64,000 bases of DNA from Herbaspirillum rhizosphaerae (GTDB lineage: Bacteria; Pseudomonadota; Gammaproteobacteria; Burkholderiales; Burkholderiaceae_D): assembly GCF_001189965.1 (NCBI RefSeq), contig NZ_LFLU01000001.1:186001-250000 (forward strand), in the 5' to 3' direction. Below the pieces are notes generated by a model. That model worked only from the letters and a program-made list of their open reading frames with translations, did no database searches and was not told the DNA's origin. Positions 45,845-56,029 of the stretch are shown piece after piece. The position numbers and the translations under genes were made by a program. Every line of letters starts with the position of its first letter. Within the stretch, counting starts at the first letter, position 1.

Positions 45845-46663
45845 GTGACATTTATCGACAAATTATCCGCTGCGTGGAAGGCCAACAATTCTCTGCTGTG
45901 CGTCGGCCTGGACCCGGATATCGCCAAATTCCCGGCGCAATGGAAGAACCAGCCGGATGCGATTCTGGCGTTCTGCAAGGGCATCATCGACGCCACCGCC
46001 GACGCGGCGTGCTCGTTCAAGCCGCAGATCGCCTACTTCGCGGCCTTGCGCGCCGAAGACCAATTGGAAGAAATCTGCAGCTACATCCGCAGCCGTTATC
46101 CGCATATTCCCATCGTGCTGGACGCCAAGCGCGGCGACATCGGGGCTACCGCCGAGCAATATGCGCGCGAAGCCTTCGAGCGCTATGGCGCCCATGCAGT
46201 GACGGTGAGCCCGTACATGGGGTTCGATTCGGTCGCGCCGTATCTGGAATGGAAGGACCGCGGCGCCATCGTGTTGTGCCGCACCTCCAACGCCGGCGGT
46301 TCCGATCTGCAATTCCTGAATGTCGACGGCGTGCCGCTGTATCAGCACGTGGCGCGTCTGGTGGCGGACAAGTGGAACACCAACGGCCAGTGCGGCCTGG
46401 TGGTCGGCGCCACTTTCCCGGAAGAACTGGCGCAGGTGCGCAGCATCATCGGCGACATGCCTTTGCTGGTGCCGGGTGTCGGCGCGCAGGGCGGCGACGT
46501 GGCGGCGACCGTCAAGTCCGGCAAGACCGCGGGCGGTGCGGGAATGATGATCAATTCGTCGCGCGCGATCCTGTACGCCAAGCCGGAAGGCGACGAAGAC
46601 TACGCCGCAGCGGCACGCCGGGTGGCGCTGGAAACGCGTGATGCGATCAATCAATATCGTTGA
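45845..46663 (+). CDS. pyrF: Orotidine 5'-phosphate decarboxylase (type 2)
   Basis: Converts OMP to UMP, the last step of de novo pyrimidine synthesis. The 272-residue length and the motif [17 protein letters not shown] (catalytic Lys and Asp residues) are those of type 2 PyrF. Other conserved parts are [13 protein letters not shown] and [13 protein letters not shown]. The start is GTG at 45845 with AAGGT upstream; the frame is open earlier but without family similarity. It is convergent with pncC across a shared terminator. Confidence 0.95.
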   Translation: MTFIDKLSAAWKANNSLLCVGLDPDIAKFPAQWKNQPDAILAFCKGIIDATADAACSFKPQIAYFAALRAEDQLEEICSYIRSRYPHIPIVLDAKRGDIGATAEQYAREAFERYGAHAVTVSPYMGFDSVAPYLEWKDRGAIVLCRTSNAGGSDLQFLNVDGVPLYQHVARLVADKWNTNGQCGLVVGATFPEELAQVRSIIGDMPLLVPGVGAQGGDVAATVKSGKTAGGAGMMINSSRAILYAKPEGDEDYAAAARRVALETRDAINQYR

Positions 46664-46695
46664 GTTCTAGTAAACCGGTAAGCGTATCAAGACGT

Positions 46696-46734
46696 AAAAA
46701 GAGCCGCTGCGATCCGATCGCTGCGGCTCTTTTT
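46696..46734. terminator. Bidirectional terminator between pyrF and pncC
   Basis: AGAGCCGCTGCGAT (46700-46713) pairs with ATCGCTGCGGCTCT (46717-46730) with one internal mismatch and a 3-base loop; A-run before, T-run after. Confidence 0.9.
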
Positions 46735-46763
46735 GTATCCGGCTTCTGTGTCGGTGTCGCGAC

Positions 46764-47243
46764 TCAGGTCAGCATGCGCAGCAAGCCTTGCAGCGAGTGC
46801 ACAACCGCCTGTTCGCGCACGGCCTGGCGGTCGCCGGCGAACACCAGGCGCTCGGTGAAAGTCTGGTCGCCGACTTTCCAGCCGAAGCAGACCGTGCCCA
46901 CGGGCTTGCCGGGCACCGCGCCGCCGGGGCCGGCGATGCCGGTGGTGGAGACGGCGACATCGGAGCTGCTGTTGGCGATGGCGCCTTCGGCCATGGCGGC
47001 GGCGATTTCTTCGCTGACGGCGCCGTGCTGCGCGATCAAGGCTTCCGAAATATCCAGCAATTCGTTTTTCGATACGTTGGAATAGGTCACGAAACCGCAG
47101 TCGAACCATTCCGACGATCCGGCGATTTCCGTAATGGCTTGCGCTACGCCGCCGCCGGTGCAGGACTCGGCGGTCGAGAGCAACAACTTCCTGGCTTTGA
47201 GCGCTTGGCCGACGCGTGCGGCGAGGTCTGTCGAGGTGTCCAT
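46764..47243 (-). CDS. pncC: Nicotinamide mononucleotide deamidase (CinA C-terminal domain)
   Basis: Deamidates NMN to nicotinate mononucleotide in pyridine nucleotide recycling. The 159-residue stand-alone domain has TAESCTGGGVAQAITEIAGSS, a conserved segment with the active Ser, and TGIAGPGGAVPGKPVGTV. It lacks the N-terminal CinA domain, as usual in proteobacteria. The ATG at 47243 has AAGGA upstream. It lies behind pgpA on the same strand, a typical Burkholderiales order. Confidence 0.93.
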   Translation of the reverse strand: MDTSTDLAARVGQALKARKLLLSTAESCTGGGVAQAITEIAGSSEWFDCGFVTYSNVSKNELLDISEALIAQHGAVSEEIAAAMAEGAIANSSSDVAVSTTGIAGPGGAVPGKPVGTVCFGWKVGDQTFTERLVFAGDRQAVREQAVVHSLQGLLRMLT

Positions 47244-47334
47244 GTTGATGTCATCCTTCGTTGTTGGCGGGTGGTGGTCAACGTGTGATGAGAGGCGGCT
47301 CTCATGTGGCAAGCATACTCTTGTTGCGGGCGAT

Positions 47335-47871
47335 TTACATAGAGCGCCAGAAGGCGAATACCAACAAAGTGTAAAAGGCTGCGACGATATCGTCCCACAT
47401 CACGCCGAAGCCGCCCTTGAAGCGGCGATCGAAATAAGCAATCGGCGGCGGCTTGACCATGTCGAAAAAACGGAACCAGACAAACGCCCAGCATTGCGTC
47501 GCCAGATCGGCCGGCGTCAGCAGCACCAGGACCAGCCAGAACGCGATGATTTCATCCCACACCATGCTGCCGTGATCCGGTGCACCCAGATCGCGGCCGG
47601 TGCGATGACAAGCCCAGACGCCGACGAAAAATCCCGCGCCGATGATGATCAGCCAGGCCAGCGGCGTAAAGACGGCCGGCCAGCGCACGGTCAGCACGGC
47701 ATAAGCCAGCCACGCGAACAAGGTGCCGGAGGTGCCGGGCATGATCGGCGACAGGCCGCTGCCGAAACCTTGCGCGAGCAAGTGGGTCGGATGCGCGAGC
47801 ATGAAGCGCGCAGTCGGCCGCACCGATTTGTTAAGTTGCGCCTTGCGGCCCGGTTCTATTGTTGTTGTCAT
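47335..47871 (-). CDS. pgpA: Phosphatidylglycerophosphatase A
   Basis: Dephosphorylates phosphatidylglycerol phosphate to phosphatidylglycerol in the inner membrane. The 178-residue protein has the family motifs FGSGLSPIMPGTSGTL, DHGSMVWDEIIAFW and FRFFDMVKPPPI, and about four hydrophobic segments. The start overlaps thiL by 4 bases. Confidence 0.95.
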   Translation of the reverse strand: MTTTIEPGRKAQLNKSVRPTARFMLAHPTHLLAQGFGSGLSPIMPGTSGTLFAWLAYAVLTVRWPAVFTPLAWLIIIGAGFFVGVWACHRTGRDLGAPDHGSMVWDEIIAFWLVLVLLTPADLATQCWAFVWFRFFDMVKPPPIAYFDRRFKGGFGVMWDDIVAAFYTLLVFAFWRSM

Positions 47872-48833
47872 GAGGTGAAATGGTCGAAAGAGGTCAAGGC
47901 GAGATCCAGCGGCTCGCCGCCGCCATCCACCAGGCGTAGGCCCGGCATGGATTCGATGACGCCGACGCGGGTGACTTCGGTGCCGGTTTGCTCGGCAGCG
48001 GCGAGGACTTGTTCGCGGCGGCTTTGCGGTGCGGTAAAGCAGAGTTCGTAGTCGTCGCCGCCGGATAGCGTGAAACGGCGGCGCAGGTCTTGCGCTTGCT
48101 GCTTCAGGATCGCGCCGGGCGGCAAGGCGTCTGCGTCGAGGCGTGCGCCGACGCGGGAGCGCTCCAGGATATGGCCGAGGTCGCCGGCAAGGCCATCCGA
48201 AATATCGATGGCGGCATGGGCAATGCTGCGCAGCGCCATGCCGAGCACCACGCGCGGCGTCGGTTGGTGCATGCGTTGTGCTGCAATGTGGTGCGCTTGC
48301 GTGTCCAGGGAGAGTTCACGGCGATAGGCGGCCAGCGCCAGTCGTGCATCGCCCAGCGTGCCGGAGATCCAGATGTCGTCGCCGTCTTTTGCCGCATCAC
48401 GGCGCAAGGCTTGCGTGAAGGGGATTTCTCCGAACACGGTGATGCTGATGTTGAGCGGTCCCTTGGTGGTATCGCCGCCGATGAGCTCGCAAGCGTGCTC
48501 ATCGGCGAGTTTCAGCAGACCGCGCGAGAACGGCTCAAGCCAGTCTTCGCGCGCTTCCGGCAGCGCGAACGCCAGCGTGAACGCGATCGGCTGTGCGCCC
48601 ATGGCTGCCAAGTCCGACAGGTTGACGGCCAGGCATTTATGTCCGAGCGCATAAGGATCGGCATGCGGAAAGAAGTGGCGGCCCTCGACCAGCATGTCGG
48701 TCGATATCGCCAGTTGCATGCCCGGCGCAGGCGTGAGCAAGGCGCAGTCGTCGCCGACGCCGAGCGCAGCGCGGCTGCCGGGTGCAGACGGGCGCGTGAA
48801 ATAACGGGAGATGAGTTCAAATTCGGAGAGCAT
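47868..48833 (-). CDS. thiL: Thiamin-monophosphate kinase
   Basis: Phosphorylates thiamin phosphate to thiamin diphosphate with ATP. The 321-residue protein has the metal/ATP site GVGDDCALLTP, the segment CLAVNLSDLAAMGAQP, the GGDTTKGPLNIS motif and IDISDGLAGDLGHIL. The ATG at 48833 corresponds to the normal N-terminus MLSEFELISRYF. It is first of thiL-pgpA, and the 260-bp gap to maeB holds the divergent promoters. Confidence 0.95.
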   Translation of the reverse strand: MLSEFELISRYFTRPSAPGSRAALGVGDDCALLTPAPGMQLAISTDMLVEGRHFFPHADPYALGHKCLAVNLSDLAAMGAQPIAFTLAFALPEAREDWLEPFSRGLLKLADEHACELIGGDTTKGPLNISITVFGEIPFTQALRRDAAKDGDDIWISGTLGDARLALAAYRRELSLDTQAHHIAAQRMHQPTPRVVLGMALRSIAHAAIDISDGLAGDLGHILERSRVGARLDADALPPGAILKQQAQDLRRRFTLSGGDDYELCFTAPQSRREQVLAAAEQTGTEVTRVGVIESMPGLRLVDGGGEPLDLALTSFDHFTS

Positions 48834-49092
48834 GGGCGTGATTGTAACGAATACGTCATCAACTCCCGGTAATTTATGCGGGTAATTCTTCGAAGTATTG
48901 ATTGGTATGACCTTTGGCGGCTCCGTTTTGCCGATGAAACCGGGCGCACCAACTTGCGCCCGAAGCCGCACCAGTATTGGGTCTCGGAATGCTGCGCTGC
49001 GCCATAGATCAGTAGTATCCACCCTATGAGAGCGGGCCGACCTCTGCTAAAATCGCAGGTCTTCGACAAGTCTAGAAAAGAGAACGCAGAGT

Positions 49093-51405
49093 ATGGATTC
49101 GATGATCAGTAAAAAAGAAGAATTGCGTCAGCAACTTCGCCAGGCAGCGCTGGAGTACCATGAATTTCCAACGCCGGGCAAGATCAGCGTCACGCCCACC
49201 AAGCTATTAACCAATCAACGAGACCTGTCTCTGGCGTACTCTCCGGGCGTCGCTGCAGCCTGCGAAGAAATCGTTGCAGATCCCGCCAACGCATTCAAGT
49301 ACACCGCGCGCGGCAACCTGGTCGCCGTCATCAGTAACGGCACCGCCGTGCTCGGCCTGGGCAACATCGGCCCGCTGGCTTCCAAGCCGGTGATGGAAGG
49401 CAAGGGCGTGCTGTTCAAGAAGTTCGCCGGCATCGACGTCTTCGACATCGAAATCAACGAAACCGACCCGGACAAGCTGTGCGACATCATCGCCTCGCTG
49501 GAACCGACTTTCGGCGGCATCAACCTGGAAGACATCAAGGCGCCGGAGTGTTTCTACATCGAACGCAAACTGCGCGACCGCATGAAGATCCCGGTCTTCC
49601 ATGACGATCAGCACGGCACCGCGATCATCGTCGGCGCAGCGATCCTGAACGGCCTGAAGGTCGTCGGCAAGAGCCTCAAGGAAGTGAAGCTGGTGGTTTC
49701 CGGCGCAGGCGCTGCAGCGCTGGCTTGCCTGGACCTGATCGTCGATCTCGGCTTCCCGATCGAAAACATTTACGTCACCGACCTGGCCGGCGTGGTCTAC
49801 AAGGGCCGCACCGAACTGATGGATCCGGACAAGGAACGCTTCGCTCGCGAAACCGACGCGCGCACCCTGGCCGACGTCATCCCTGACGCCGACATTTTCC
49901 TGGGCGTGTCGGCCGGCGGCGTGTTGAAGCAAGACATGGTCAAGAAGATGGCGCCGCGTCCGCTGGTGCTGGCGCTGGCCAACCCGACACCGGAAATCCT
50001 GCCGGAAGACGTCATGGCAGTGCGCGACGACGCCATCATCGCCACCGGCCGTTCCGACTACCCGAACCAGGTCAACAATGTCCTGTGCTTCCCGTACATC
50101 TTCCGCGGCGCGCTGGATTCCGGCGCGACCACCATCACGCGCGAAATGGAAATCGCCGCCGTGCACGCGATTGCTGAACTGGCGCAAGCCGAGCAATCCG
50201 ACATCGTGGCGGCGACCTACGGCGTGACCAATCTGTCGTTCGGTCCTGAATACATCATTCCGAAGCCGTTCGATCCGCGCCTGATGATCAAGATCGCGAC
50301 GGCGGTGGCGCGTGCGGCCGAGACTTCCGGCGTGGCGGCGCGTCCGATTCAGGACATGAACGCCTACGCGGAAAAGCTGGAGCAGTTCGTCTACCACAGC
50401 GGCACTTTCATGCGTCCTATCTTCCAGGCCGCCAAGAAGGCGCCGGAAGCCAAGAAGCGCATCGTCTTTGCCGAAGGCGAAGAAGAGCGCATCCTGCGCG
50501 CGGTGCAAGTCATCGTCGACGAATGCCTGGCCAAGCCGATCCTGGTCGGCCGTCCGGAAGTGCTGGAACAGCGCATCAAGAAATTCGGCCTGCGCCTGCG
50601 TCCGAACGTCGACTTCGAAGTCATCAACCCGAACTTCGACGAGCGCTATCGCGACTACTGGCAGACTTTCTTGGAAATGACCAAGCGCCGTGGCGTCACC
50701 GAGCAATACGCGAAGCTGGAAATGCGCCGCCGCCACACGCTGATCGGTTCGATGGCGATCCACAAGGGTCATGCCGACGGCATGATCTGCGGCACCTACG
50801 GCACCACCCAGCTGCACTTGCACTACATCGATCAGGTGCTGGGCAAGCGCGAAGGCGTCAACGTCTATGCCGCCATGAACGGCGTCATCCTGCCGAGCCG
50901 CCAGCTGGTGCTGGTCGACACGCACGTCAATGAAAACCCGACAGCAGAACAGCTGGCGGAAATCACCATCATGGCGGCGGAAGAAATGCGCCGTTTCGGC
51001 CTGCATCCACGTGCTGCGCTGCTGTCGCATTCGAACTTCGGTTCCAGCAACAGCGAATCGGCCATCAAGATGCGTACGGCCCTGAAGCTGATCCAGGAGC
51101 AGGCTCCGGAACTGGAAGCCGACGGCGAAATGCACGGTGACACCGCGCTCGACCAGAAGCTGCTGGCGCAAGTCATGCCGGATTCGCCGCTGAAGGGCGA
51201 CGCCAACCTGCTGGTGATGCCGAATATCGACGCCGCCAACATCGCCTACAACCTGTTGAAGACAGCGTCCGGCAACGGCGTGGCAATCGGTCCTATCCTG
51301 CTGGGTTGCGCTAAGCCGGTGCACATCCTGACCGCATCGGCAACGGTGCGCCGTATCGTCAACATGACCGCTCTGTGCGTCATGGATGCGATGTCGGAGC
51401 GTTGA
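49093..51405 (+). CDS. maeB: NADP-dependent malic enzyme with phosphotransacetylase-like domain
   Basis: Oxidatively decarboxylates malate to pyruvate. The 770-residue protein has an N-terminal malic enzyme part (about 1-430): [31 protein letters not shown] and the dinucleotide-binding [17 protein letters not shown]. The C-terminal part (about 445-770) resembles phosphate acetyltransferase, with [15 protein letters not shown] and [19 protein letters not shown]. Such hybrids lack transacetylase activity in E. coli and the domain is regulatory. No neighbour shares its pathway. A terminator follows. Confidence 0.95.
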   Translation: MDSMISKKEELRQQLRQAALEYHEFPTPGKISVTPTKLLTNQRDLSLAYSPGVAAACEEIVADPANAFKYTARGNLVAVISNGTAVLGLGNIGPLASKPVMEGKGVLFKKFAGIDVFDIEINETDPDKLCDIIASLEPTFGGINLEDIKAPECFYIERKLRDRMKIPVFHDDQHGTAIIVGAAILNGLKVVGKSLKEVKLVVSGAGAAALACLDLIVDLGFPIENIYVTDLAGVVYKGRTELMDPDKERFARETDARTLADVIPDADIFLGVSAGGVLKQDMVKKMAPRPLVLALANPTPEILPEDVMAVRDDAIIATGRSDYPNQVNNVLCFPYIFRGALDSGATTITREMEIAAVHAIAELAQAEQSDIVAATYGVTNLSFGPEYIIPKPFDPRLMIKIATAVARAAETSGVAARPIQDMNAYAEKLEQFVYHSGTFMRPIFQAAKKAPEAKKRIVFAEGEEERILRAVQVIVDECLAKPILVGRPEVLEQRIKKFGLRLRPNVDFEVINPNFDERYRDYWQTFLEMTKRRGVTEQYAKLEMRRRHTLIGSMAIHKGHADGMICGTYGTTQLHLHYIDQVLGKREGVNVYAAMNGVILPSRQLVLVDTHVNENPTAEQLAEITIMAAEEMRRFGLHPRAALLSHSNFGSSNSESAIKMRTALKLIQEQAPELEADGEMHGDTALDQKLLAQVMPDSPLKGDANLLVMPNIDAANIAYNLLKTASGNGVAIGPILLGCAKPVHILTASATVRRIVNMTALCVMDAMSER

Positions 51406-51456
51406 TCTGAACTGATCGGCAGGGCAATTCAGTAATTAGTAAAGTCGGTAACCAAG

Positions 51457-51488
51457 GCGGCGCATTTCGAAAGGAATGCGCCGCTTTT
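51457..51488 (+). terminator. Terminator of maeB
   Basis: GCGGCGCATT (51457-51466) pairs perfectly with AATGCGCCGC (51475-51484) around an 8-base loop, followed by TTTTGTTTT. Confidence 0.88.
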
Positions 51489-51660
51489 GTTTTGCCGGTC
51501 ACTTGCTTTCGTCGATCCCGGTTTTTGCTGCATAAGTACAACATACCGGTTCCAATTTCATAAAAATCAGCATTTTGTAAGAAATTCTTTACAAGCTGTT
51601 ACATTTAAAAGTTAATATAAATAGGAACTATTACTATTAACATTTAAATTGGGTGTCTAC

Positions 51661-53796
51661 ATGCAGTTCCGCATCAAGCCGGGTTACCTGGCTGTCCTGA
51701 CCACATTGTCGCTTACCTCCATTGCAACAAATCACGCCTTTGCCCAGACCGCCGGCAGCCTGCCGGAAGTCCAGGTCAGCGGCGCCCGCGACGGCTACGT
51801 TGCGCCAACCTCCGTCAGCGCCACGAAAAGCGAAGCGCCGCTGCGTGATATTCCGCAAACGATCAATGTCATCTCCGCTGAAGTCATCCGCGACCAGCAT
51901 GCGACTTCCTTGCAGGACATCCTGAAGAACGTGCCGGGCGTCGGATTGTCCACCGGCGACGGCCAGCGCGACCAGGTCTTCATCCGCGGCTTTACGGCGA
52001 TCGGCGACCAGTTCGTCGACGGCTTCCGCGACGATGCGCTGTACTTCCGCGATCTGTCCAACGTCGAGCGTCTTGAAGTCATCAAAGGTCCGGCGGCGGT
52101 TCTGTACGGACGCGGTTCCTCGGGCGGCCTGATCAATCGCGTCACGAAGAAGCCGGGCGTCGACGTGACTGACGTCAGCCTCAGCCTGACCAGCACGGCA
52201 GGTCGCCGCGGCGAGATCGATGTCGGCCGCAGCGGAGAGGTGGTGTCCTGGCGTCTGACCGGCGCACGCGAGCAATCGGATAGCTACCGTGCGCAACAAT
52301 TCCTGGACCGCACCGCGATCGCACCATCGGTGGAATTCAAGATTTCTTCCGACACCAAGCTGCTGTTGCAAGCTGACTATCTGGAAGATCGCCGCCTGAC
52401 CGATTTTGGCATTCCTTCGTATCAGGGCCGTCCGGTCAATGTCGACCCGGGCACCTATTACGGCGCTGCCAATGCGCGCGATGCGGACTTCAGCCAGTCG
52501 CGCGTGGCGTCGACTTCGGCCACGCTGACGCATCGTTTCAATGAGAGTTTGTCGTTGCGTAATGCCTTCCGCTATTACGACTATCACCTGAACCGCAACA
52601 ACACCAATATCAGCGGCAACGTCAATGAAGTTGCACGCACGATGTCATTGGGACACGCGACGCTGATCCGTGATGAAAACGGCTGGTTCAATCAGACCGA
52701 GCTGACGCAAAAACTCAAGCTGGGCTCGACCAGACATGAGATCTTGTACGGCGTCGAATTCGGACAGCAAAGCAAAGACTCCGCCAGCTATGCAAGCACC
52801 ACGGTAGCGACCGGCGTGTCGATTTTCAATCCTGTGCTGCCGACCGTGAATCCGGCCGCGCGCGGCGCCGGCACCTTCACCTATGGCACCTACACGACGC
52901 TGGCCGGCTATGTGCAGGACACGATCGCCTTCAGCGATCAATGGAAGGCACTGCTCGGCGTACGCTATGACAGCTTCGAGCAAAAGTCGCGCATCGTGGG
53001 CGGATCGGCGCCGGGCAATCTTGCCCGCACCGACAATGCTTACAGCCCGCGCGCCGGCCTGGTCTGGCAGCCGAGCGAAACGCAATCGTATTACCTCTCG
53101 TGGAGCCGTTCGTTCCAGCCGTCGGGTGAGACCTTGCCGCTGGCGACCAACAACGCCGACCTCGCGCCGGAAAACACCCGCAATACGGAAGTCGGCGCCA
53201 AGTACGATTTCCTGGACGGCCGCGCCAACGCCACGGTGTCGCTCTTCCGTCTGGAGCGCGACAACATGAAGGCGACGATTCCCGGCACGACAACCATCAT
53301 CCCCGTCGGCAAGCAACGCACCGACGGCGCTGAACTGACGCTGACGGCTGATCTGAAGCAAGGCTGGAAGGTGCTTGCAGGTTACGCTTACCTGGACGCC
53401 AAGGTGATCGATTCGGTGGCGGTGGATGCCAGCGTGAACAATCCGGGCACGACGACGGCAGGCAGCGTTCCATTCAAGGGGAAAGCGGCGACGCTGACGC
53501 CGAAGCACAGCGCCAACCTGTGGCTGACCAAGGATATCGGTTACGGCTTCACAGTCGGCGGCGGCGCCAATGCGGTCGGCAGCCGTTTCGCCAACCCGGG
53601 CAACACCGTCTCCCTGCCCGGCTACGTGACGGCAGATGCAATGGCCGTCTACAAGGCGGAAAAATACTCGGTGCAGCTGAACGTCAACAACATCTTCAAC
53701 ACCGGCTATATCGTTTCCGGCCACGGCACCAGCCCGAACCTGAGCTTGCCGGGCGCACCGCGCAACGTTGCACTGACTTTGCGCTACTCGATGTAA
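51661..53796 (+). CDS. TonB-dependent siderophore receptor
   Basis: Outer-membrane receptor of 711 residues with a signal peptide (about 1-29, ends HAFAQ). The plug has RDIPQTINVISAEVIRDQHA, FIRGFTAIGDQFVDGFRDD and VLYGRGSSGGLINRVTKKP. The barrel ends in LTLRYSM, again with terminal Met rather than Phe. Best fit is a hydroxamate or catecholate siderophore receptor; it differs from the receptor at 30461-32683. The upstream region is strikingly AT-rich. A GTG-like upstream start was rejected in favour of the ATG at 51661 that begins the signal peptide. Confidence 0.92.
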   Translation: MQFRIKPGYLAVLTTLSLTSIATNHAFAQTAGSLPEVQVSGARDGYVAPTSVSATKSEAPLRDIPQTINVISAEVIRDQHATSLQDILKNVPGVGLSTGDGQRDQVFIRGFTAIGDQFVDGFRDDALYFRDLSNVERLEVIKGPAAVLYGRGSSGGLINRVTKKPGVDVTDVSLSLTSTAGRRGEIDVGRSGEVVSWRLTGAREQSDSYRAQQFLDRTAIAPSVEFKISSDTKLLLQADYLEDRRLTDFGIPSYQGRPVNVDPGTYYGAANARDADFSQSRVASTSATLTHRFNESLSLRNAFRYYDYHLNRNNTNISGNVNEVARTMSLGHATLIRDENGWFNQTELTQKLKLGSTRHEILYGVEFGQQSKDSASYASTTVATGVSIFNPVLPTVNPAARGAGTFTYGTYTTLAGYVQDTIAFSDQWKALLGVRYDSFEQKSRIVGGSAPGNLARTDNAYSPRAGLVWQPSETQSYYLSWSRSFQPSGETLPLATNNADLAPENTRNTEVGAKYDFLDGRANATVSLFRLERDNMKATIPGTTTIIPVGKQRTDGAELTLTADLKQGWKVLAGYAYLDAKVIDSVAVDASVNNPGTTTAGSVPFKGKAATLTPKHSANLWLTKDIGYGFTVGGGANAVGSRFANPGNTVSLPGYVTADAMAVYKAEKYSVQLNVNNIFNTGYIVSGHGTSPNLSLPGAPRNVALTLRYSM

Positions 53797-53815
53797 GCAG
53801 CAATTGCCGTCCCAG

Positions 53816-53856
53816 TAAAAAAGCCGCCGGTGCAATATGCATCGGCGGCTTTTTTC
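53816..53856. terminator. Bidirectional terminator between the receptor and esterase genes
   Basis: AAGCCGCCG (53821-53829) and CGGCGGCTT (53843-53851) form a perfect stem, extended inside by TGCA/TGCA; A-run on the left, T-run on the right. Confidence 0.9.
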
Positions 53857-53885
53857 ATCGTCCTGACGGATCAACCGTCGCGCAC

Positions 53886-54566
53886 TTACTTCGGCAGCAC
53901 CTGCGCCAGCCACCGGCCGATATCTTCAATCTCTTCCAGGCAGACGGAATGCTGCATCGGGTATTCGTGCCATTCAATCTGGTAGCCCAGCGTGTTGAGC
54001 AAGTTGCGCGACTGCTCGGCGCGTTGCATTACGACCACCGGATCCTGGCGGCCATGGGCCATGAAGATCGGTGTCGCCTGATTGGCGGCGTTGGACTCCG
54101 CCGCGATGGTCCCGGCCAGCGGCAGGTAGCCGGACAGGCACATCAAGCCGGCCAGTTTCTCAGGATGGCGCAGGCCGGTTTGCAAGGTCATCGCACAGCC
54201 TTGCGAGAAGCCGGCAAGCACGATGCGTTCAGCCGGAATGCCGCGGGCTTTTTCCTTGGCGATCAGCGCTTCCACCATCGCCTGCGAGGCGCGCAGGCCG
54301 GGTTCGTCTTCGCGACGCACCAGGTCCGGGCCGAAGATGTCGTACCAGGCGCGCATCACATAGCCGCCGTTGACCGTCACCGGCATGGTCGGCGCCGTCG
54401 GGAAGATGAAGCGGATCGGTTGGGATCCCGACAGATCGAGTTCGCGCACAATCGGCACGAAGTCGTTGCCGTCGGCGCCGAGGCCGTGCAGCCAGATGAC
54501 GGCGGCGGCAGGGTTGGGCGCGGTTTCGATTTCTATGGTCTGGAGCAGGGGGGCTTGTGAGGACAT
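53886..54566 (-). CDS. Serine carboxylesterase/phospholipase, alpha/beta hydrolase fold
   Basis: A 226-residue hydrolase of the carboxylesterase 2/acyl-protein thioesterase group. The catalytic triad is visible: Ser121 in AGFSQGCAM, Asp175 in GRQDPVV and His206 in MQHSVC. The oxyanion segment is WLHGLGADGNDF. No signal peptide is present, so it is cytoplasmic. The ATG at 54566 matches the family N-terminus; the open frame continues upstream without similarity. Physiological substrate unknown. Confidence 0.92.
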   Translation of the reverse strand: MSSQAPLLQTIEIETAPNPAAAVIWLHGLGADGNDFVPIVRELDLSGSQPIRFIFPTAPTMPVTVNGGYVMRAWYDIFGPDLVRREDEPGLRASQAMVEALIAKEKARGIPAERIVLAGFSQGCAMTLQTGLRHPEKLAGLMCLSGYLPLAGTIAAESNAANQATPIFMAHGRQDPVVVMQRAEQSRNLLNTLGYQIEWHEYPMQHSVCLEEIEDIGRWLAQVLPK

Positions 54567-54706
54567 GGACGTTTTCTTCGGTTCAGGATTGTGCGGCTTT
54601 GGTGCACAATACAGGTTTGCTGTGGAGAGCGTTCTGGGGTTTTGAAAGCGCCATGATACGACGATATCGCCGGAAAATCTCTGCACCGTTTCAATGGAGA
54701 ACCGTG

Positions 54707-55336
54707 ATGAAAAAAATGCTGGCCTTGTTGCTGCTTCAGGCAAGTCTGATGGTATCCATGTCGTCGAACGCGGCGCTGCTGGAGGGCAATGTGTTTCAGC
54801 CCATCGGCGAAAACCTGGTGGTGCAACCGCCGTCGGGCTGGCGTCTGGCGTATATGAACGGCAGTCCGACCGGCGACTACGTGGTCGAATTCATGCCGCA
54901 GAACGAGACCCATGAAAACTGGCGCGAAGGCTATATGTCGGTGCAGCGCGGCGCTGCGGATGTCGGTGCCGGCACGCATCTTTCAACGCAGATCGTCCAG
55001 CGCGTGCTGCAAGGCGCACAGCGCAATTGCTCCGGCCACTTCACGGCGATGAAGCAAAAAGACAGCATGACCAACGGCGCCTATACCTCCATCAGCGGCG
55101 GCTTCTGCGACCGCCTGGGAAGCGCCGCGCCGTTTGGCGAAGGCAGCCTGATCGGGGTCTTTGAAGGTACGAAGAATCTGTTCCTGGTGCAGTTCGGCTG
55201 GCGGCCGGCAACCGAGAACGAGCTCAAGGGAAATCCTTTACGCATTACGCCGCAGCGGTTGCAGCAATTTCTTGACGTGATGAACCGTGCGACCCTGTGC
55301 GGCGGCGGTCAGGATCAGTTGACCTGCCCGCACTAG
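54707..55336 (+). CDS. Secreted hypothetical protein, 209 residues
   Basis: I do not recognise a family. A typical signal peptide is at residues 1-23 (MKKMLALLLLQASLMVSMSS then NAAL), so it is periplasmic or exported. The mature part has a motif-like start VFQPIGENLVVQPPSGWRLAYM and three or more Cys residues (in AQRNCSG, GGFCDRL, ATLCGG, LTCPH), which may form disulfides in the oxidising periplasm. The ATG has GGAGA upstream. It is divergent from the esterase gene. Confidence 0.75.
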   Translation: MKKMLALLLLQASLMVSMSSNAALLEGNVFQPIGENLVVQPPSGWRLAYMNGSPTGDYVVEFMPQNETHENWREGYMSVQRGAADVGAGTHLSTQIVQRVLQGAQRNCSGHFTAMKQKDSMTNGAYTSISGGFCDRLGSAAPFGEGSLIGVFEGTKNLFLVQFGWRPATENELKGNPLRITPQRLQQFLDVMNRATLCGGGQDQLTCPH

Positions 55337-55414
55337 GCGGCGTAACGCACGTCGAGGCTTGGCCGCCGGCTCGCCTCGATGCATTGACATTGCAATAACG
55401 CGGAAAAGCGTAAA

Positions 55415-56029
55415 TTATTTCGCCGGGCGAATCGCCGATTTGGGACGGAAGGCCTTGCACACCGCCTCGTTGGTTTCGACGTAGGGGCCGCCGATGAGGT
55501 CGATACAGTAAGGCACGGCGGCGAAGATGCCGGACACGACTTGCTTGCCTTCGGCGTCCTTGACGCCTTCCAGCGTCTCCTTGATGGATTTGGGCTGGCC
55601 TGGCAAATTCATGATCAGGGCGGCGTGATCGGCAGTTTCCCGGATCACGGCAACCTGGCGCGACAAAATGGCGGTGGGAACGAATTGCAGGCTGATCTGG
55701 CGCATCTGCTCGCCGAAGCCGGGCATTTCCTTGGTGGCGACTGCCAACGTGGCTTCCGGCGTGACGTCGCGGCGCGAAGGGCCGGTGCCGCCGGTGGTCA
55801 GCACCAGATCGCAACCGATGTCGTCCACCAGCTCGATCAGGGTCTTCTCGATTTGTGCGCGGTCGTCGGGGATCAGGCGGGTTTCCATGCGCCACGGGCT
55901 GCTCAGCGCAGCGCCGAACCAGTCTTGCAAGGCCGGAATGCCTTTGTCTTCATACACGCCGCCGGAAGCACGATCGGAGATCGACACCAGGCCGATCAGC
56001 AGTTCGTCCGGATCAGTCTTCTTGCTCAT
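55415..56029 (-). CDS. mog: Molybdopterin adenylyltransferase
   Basis: Adenylylates molybdopterin before molybdenum insertion. The 204-residue protein has the MogA/MoaB-type motifs LLIGLVSISDRASGGVYEDK and LTTGGTGPSRRDVTPEAT, and the segment IMNLPGQPKSIKETLEGV. Its N-terminus overlaps the darP gene by 17 bases. No other molybdenum cofactor gene is in the window. Confidence 0.93.
   Translation of the reverse strand: MSKKTDPDELLIGLVSISDRASGGVYEDKGIPALQDWFGAALSSPWRMETRLIPDDRAQIEKTLIELVDDIGCDLVLTTGGTGPSRRDVTPEATLAVATKEMPGFGEQMRQISLQFVPTAILSRQVAVIRETADHAALIMNLPGQPKSIKETLEGVKDAEGKQVVSGIFAAVPYCIDLIGGPYVETNEAVCKAFRPKSAIRPAK

Noticed and set aside
49207-51324. A 705-codon open frame antisense to maeB
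   Set aside because: High GC with strong third-position bias leaves long open antisense frames. The translation is rich in His, Arg and Gln without any domain, and maeB on the other strand is complete.
51580-51660. Possible Fur box in the AT-rich region before the second TonB receptor
   Set aside because: The sequence AGGAACTATTACTATTAAC is AT-rich, but does not reach a convincing match to the Fur dyad; left unassigned.
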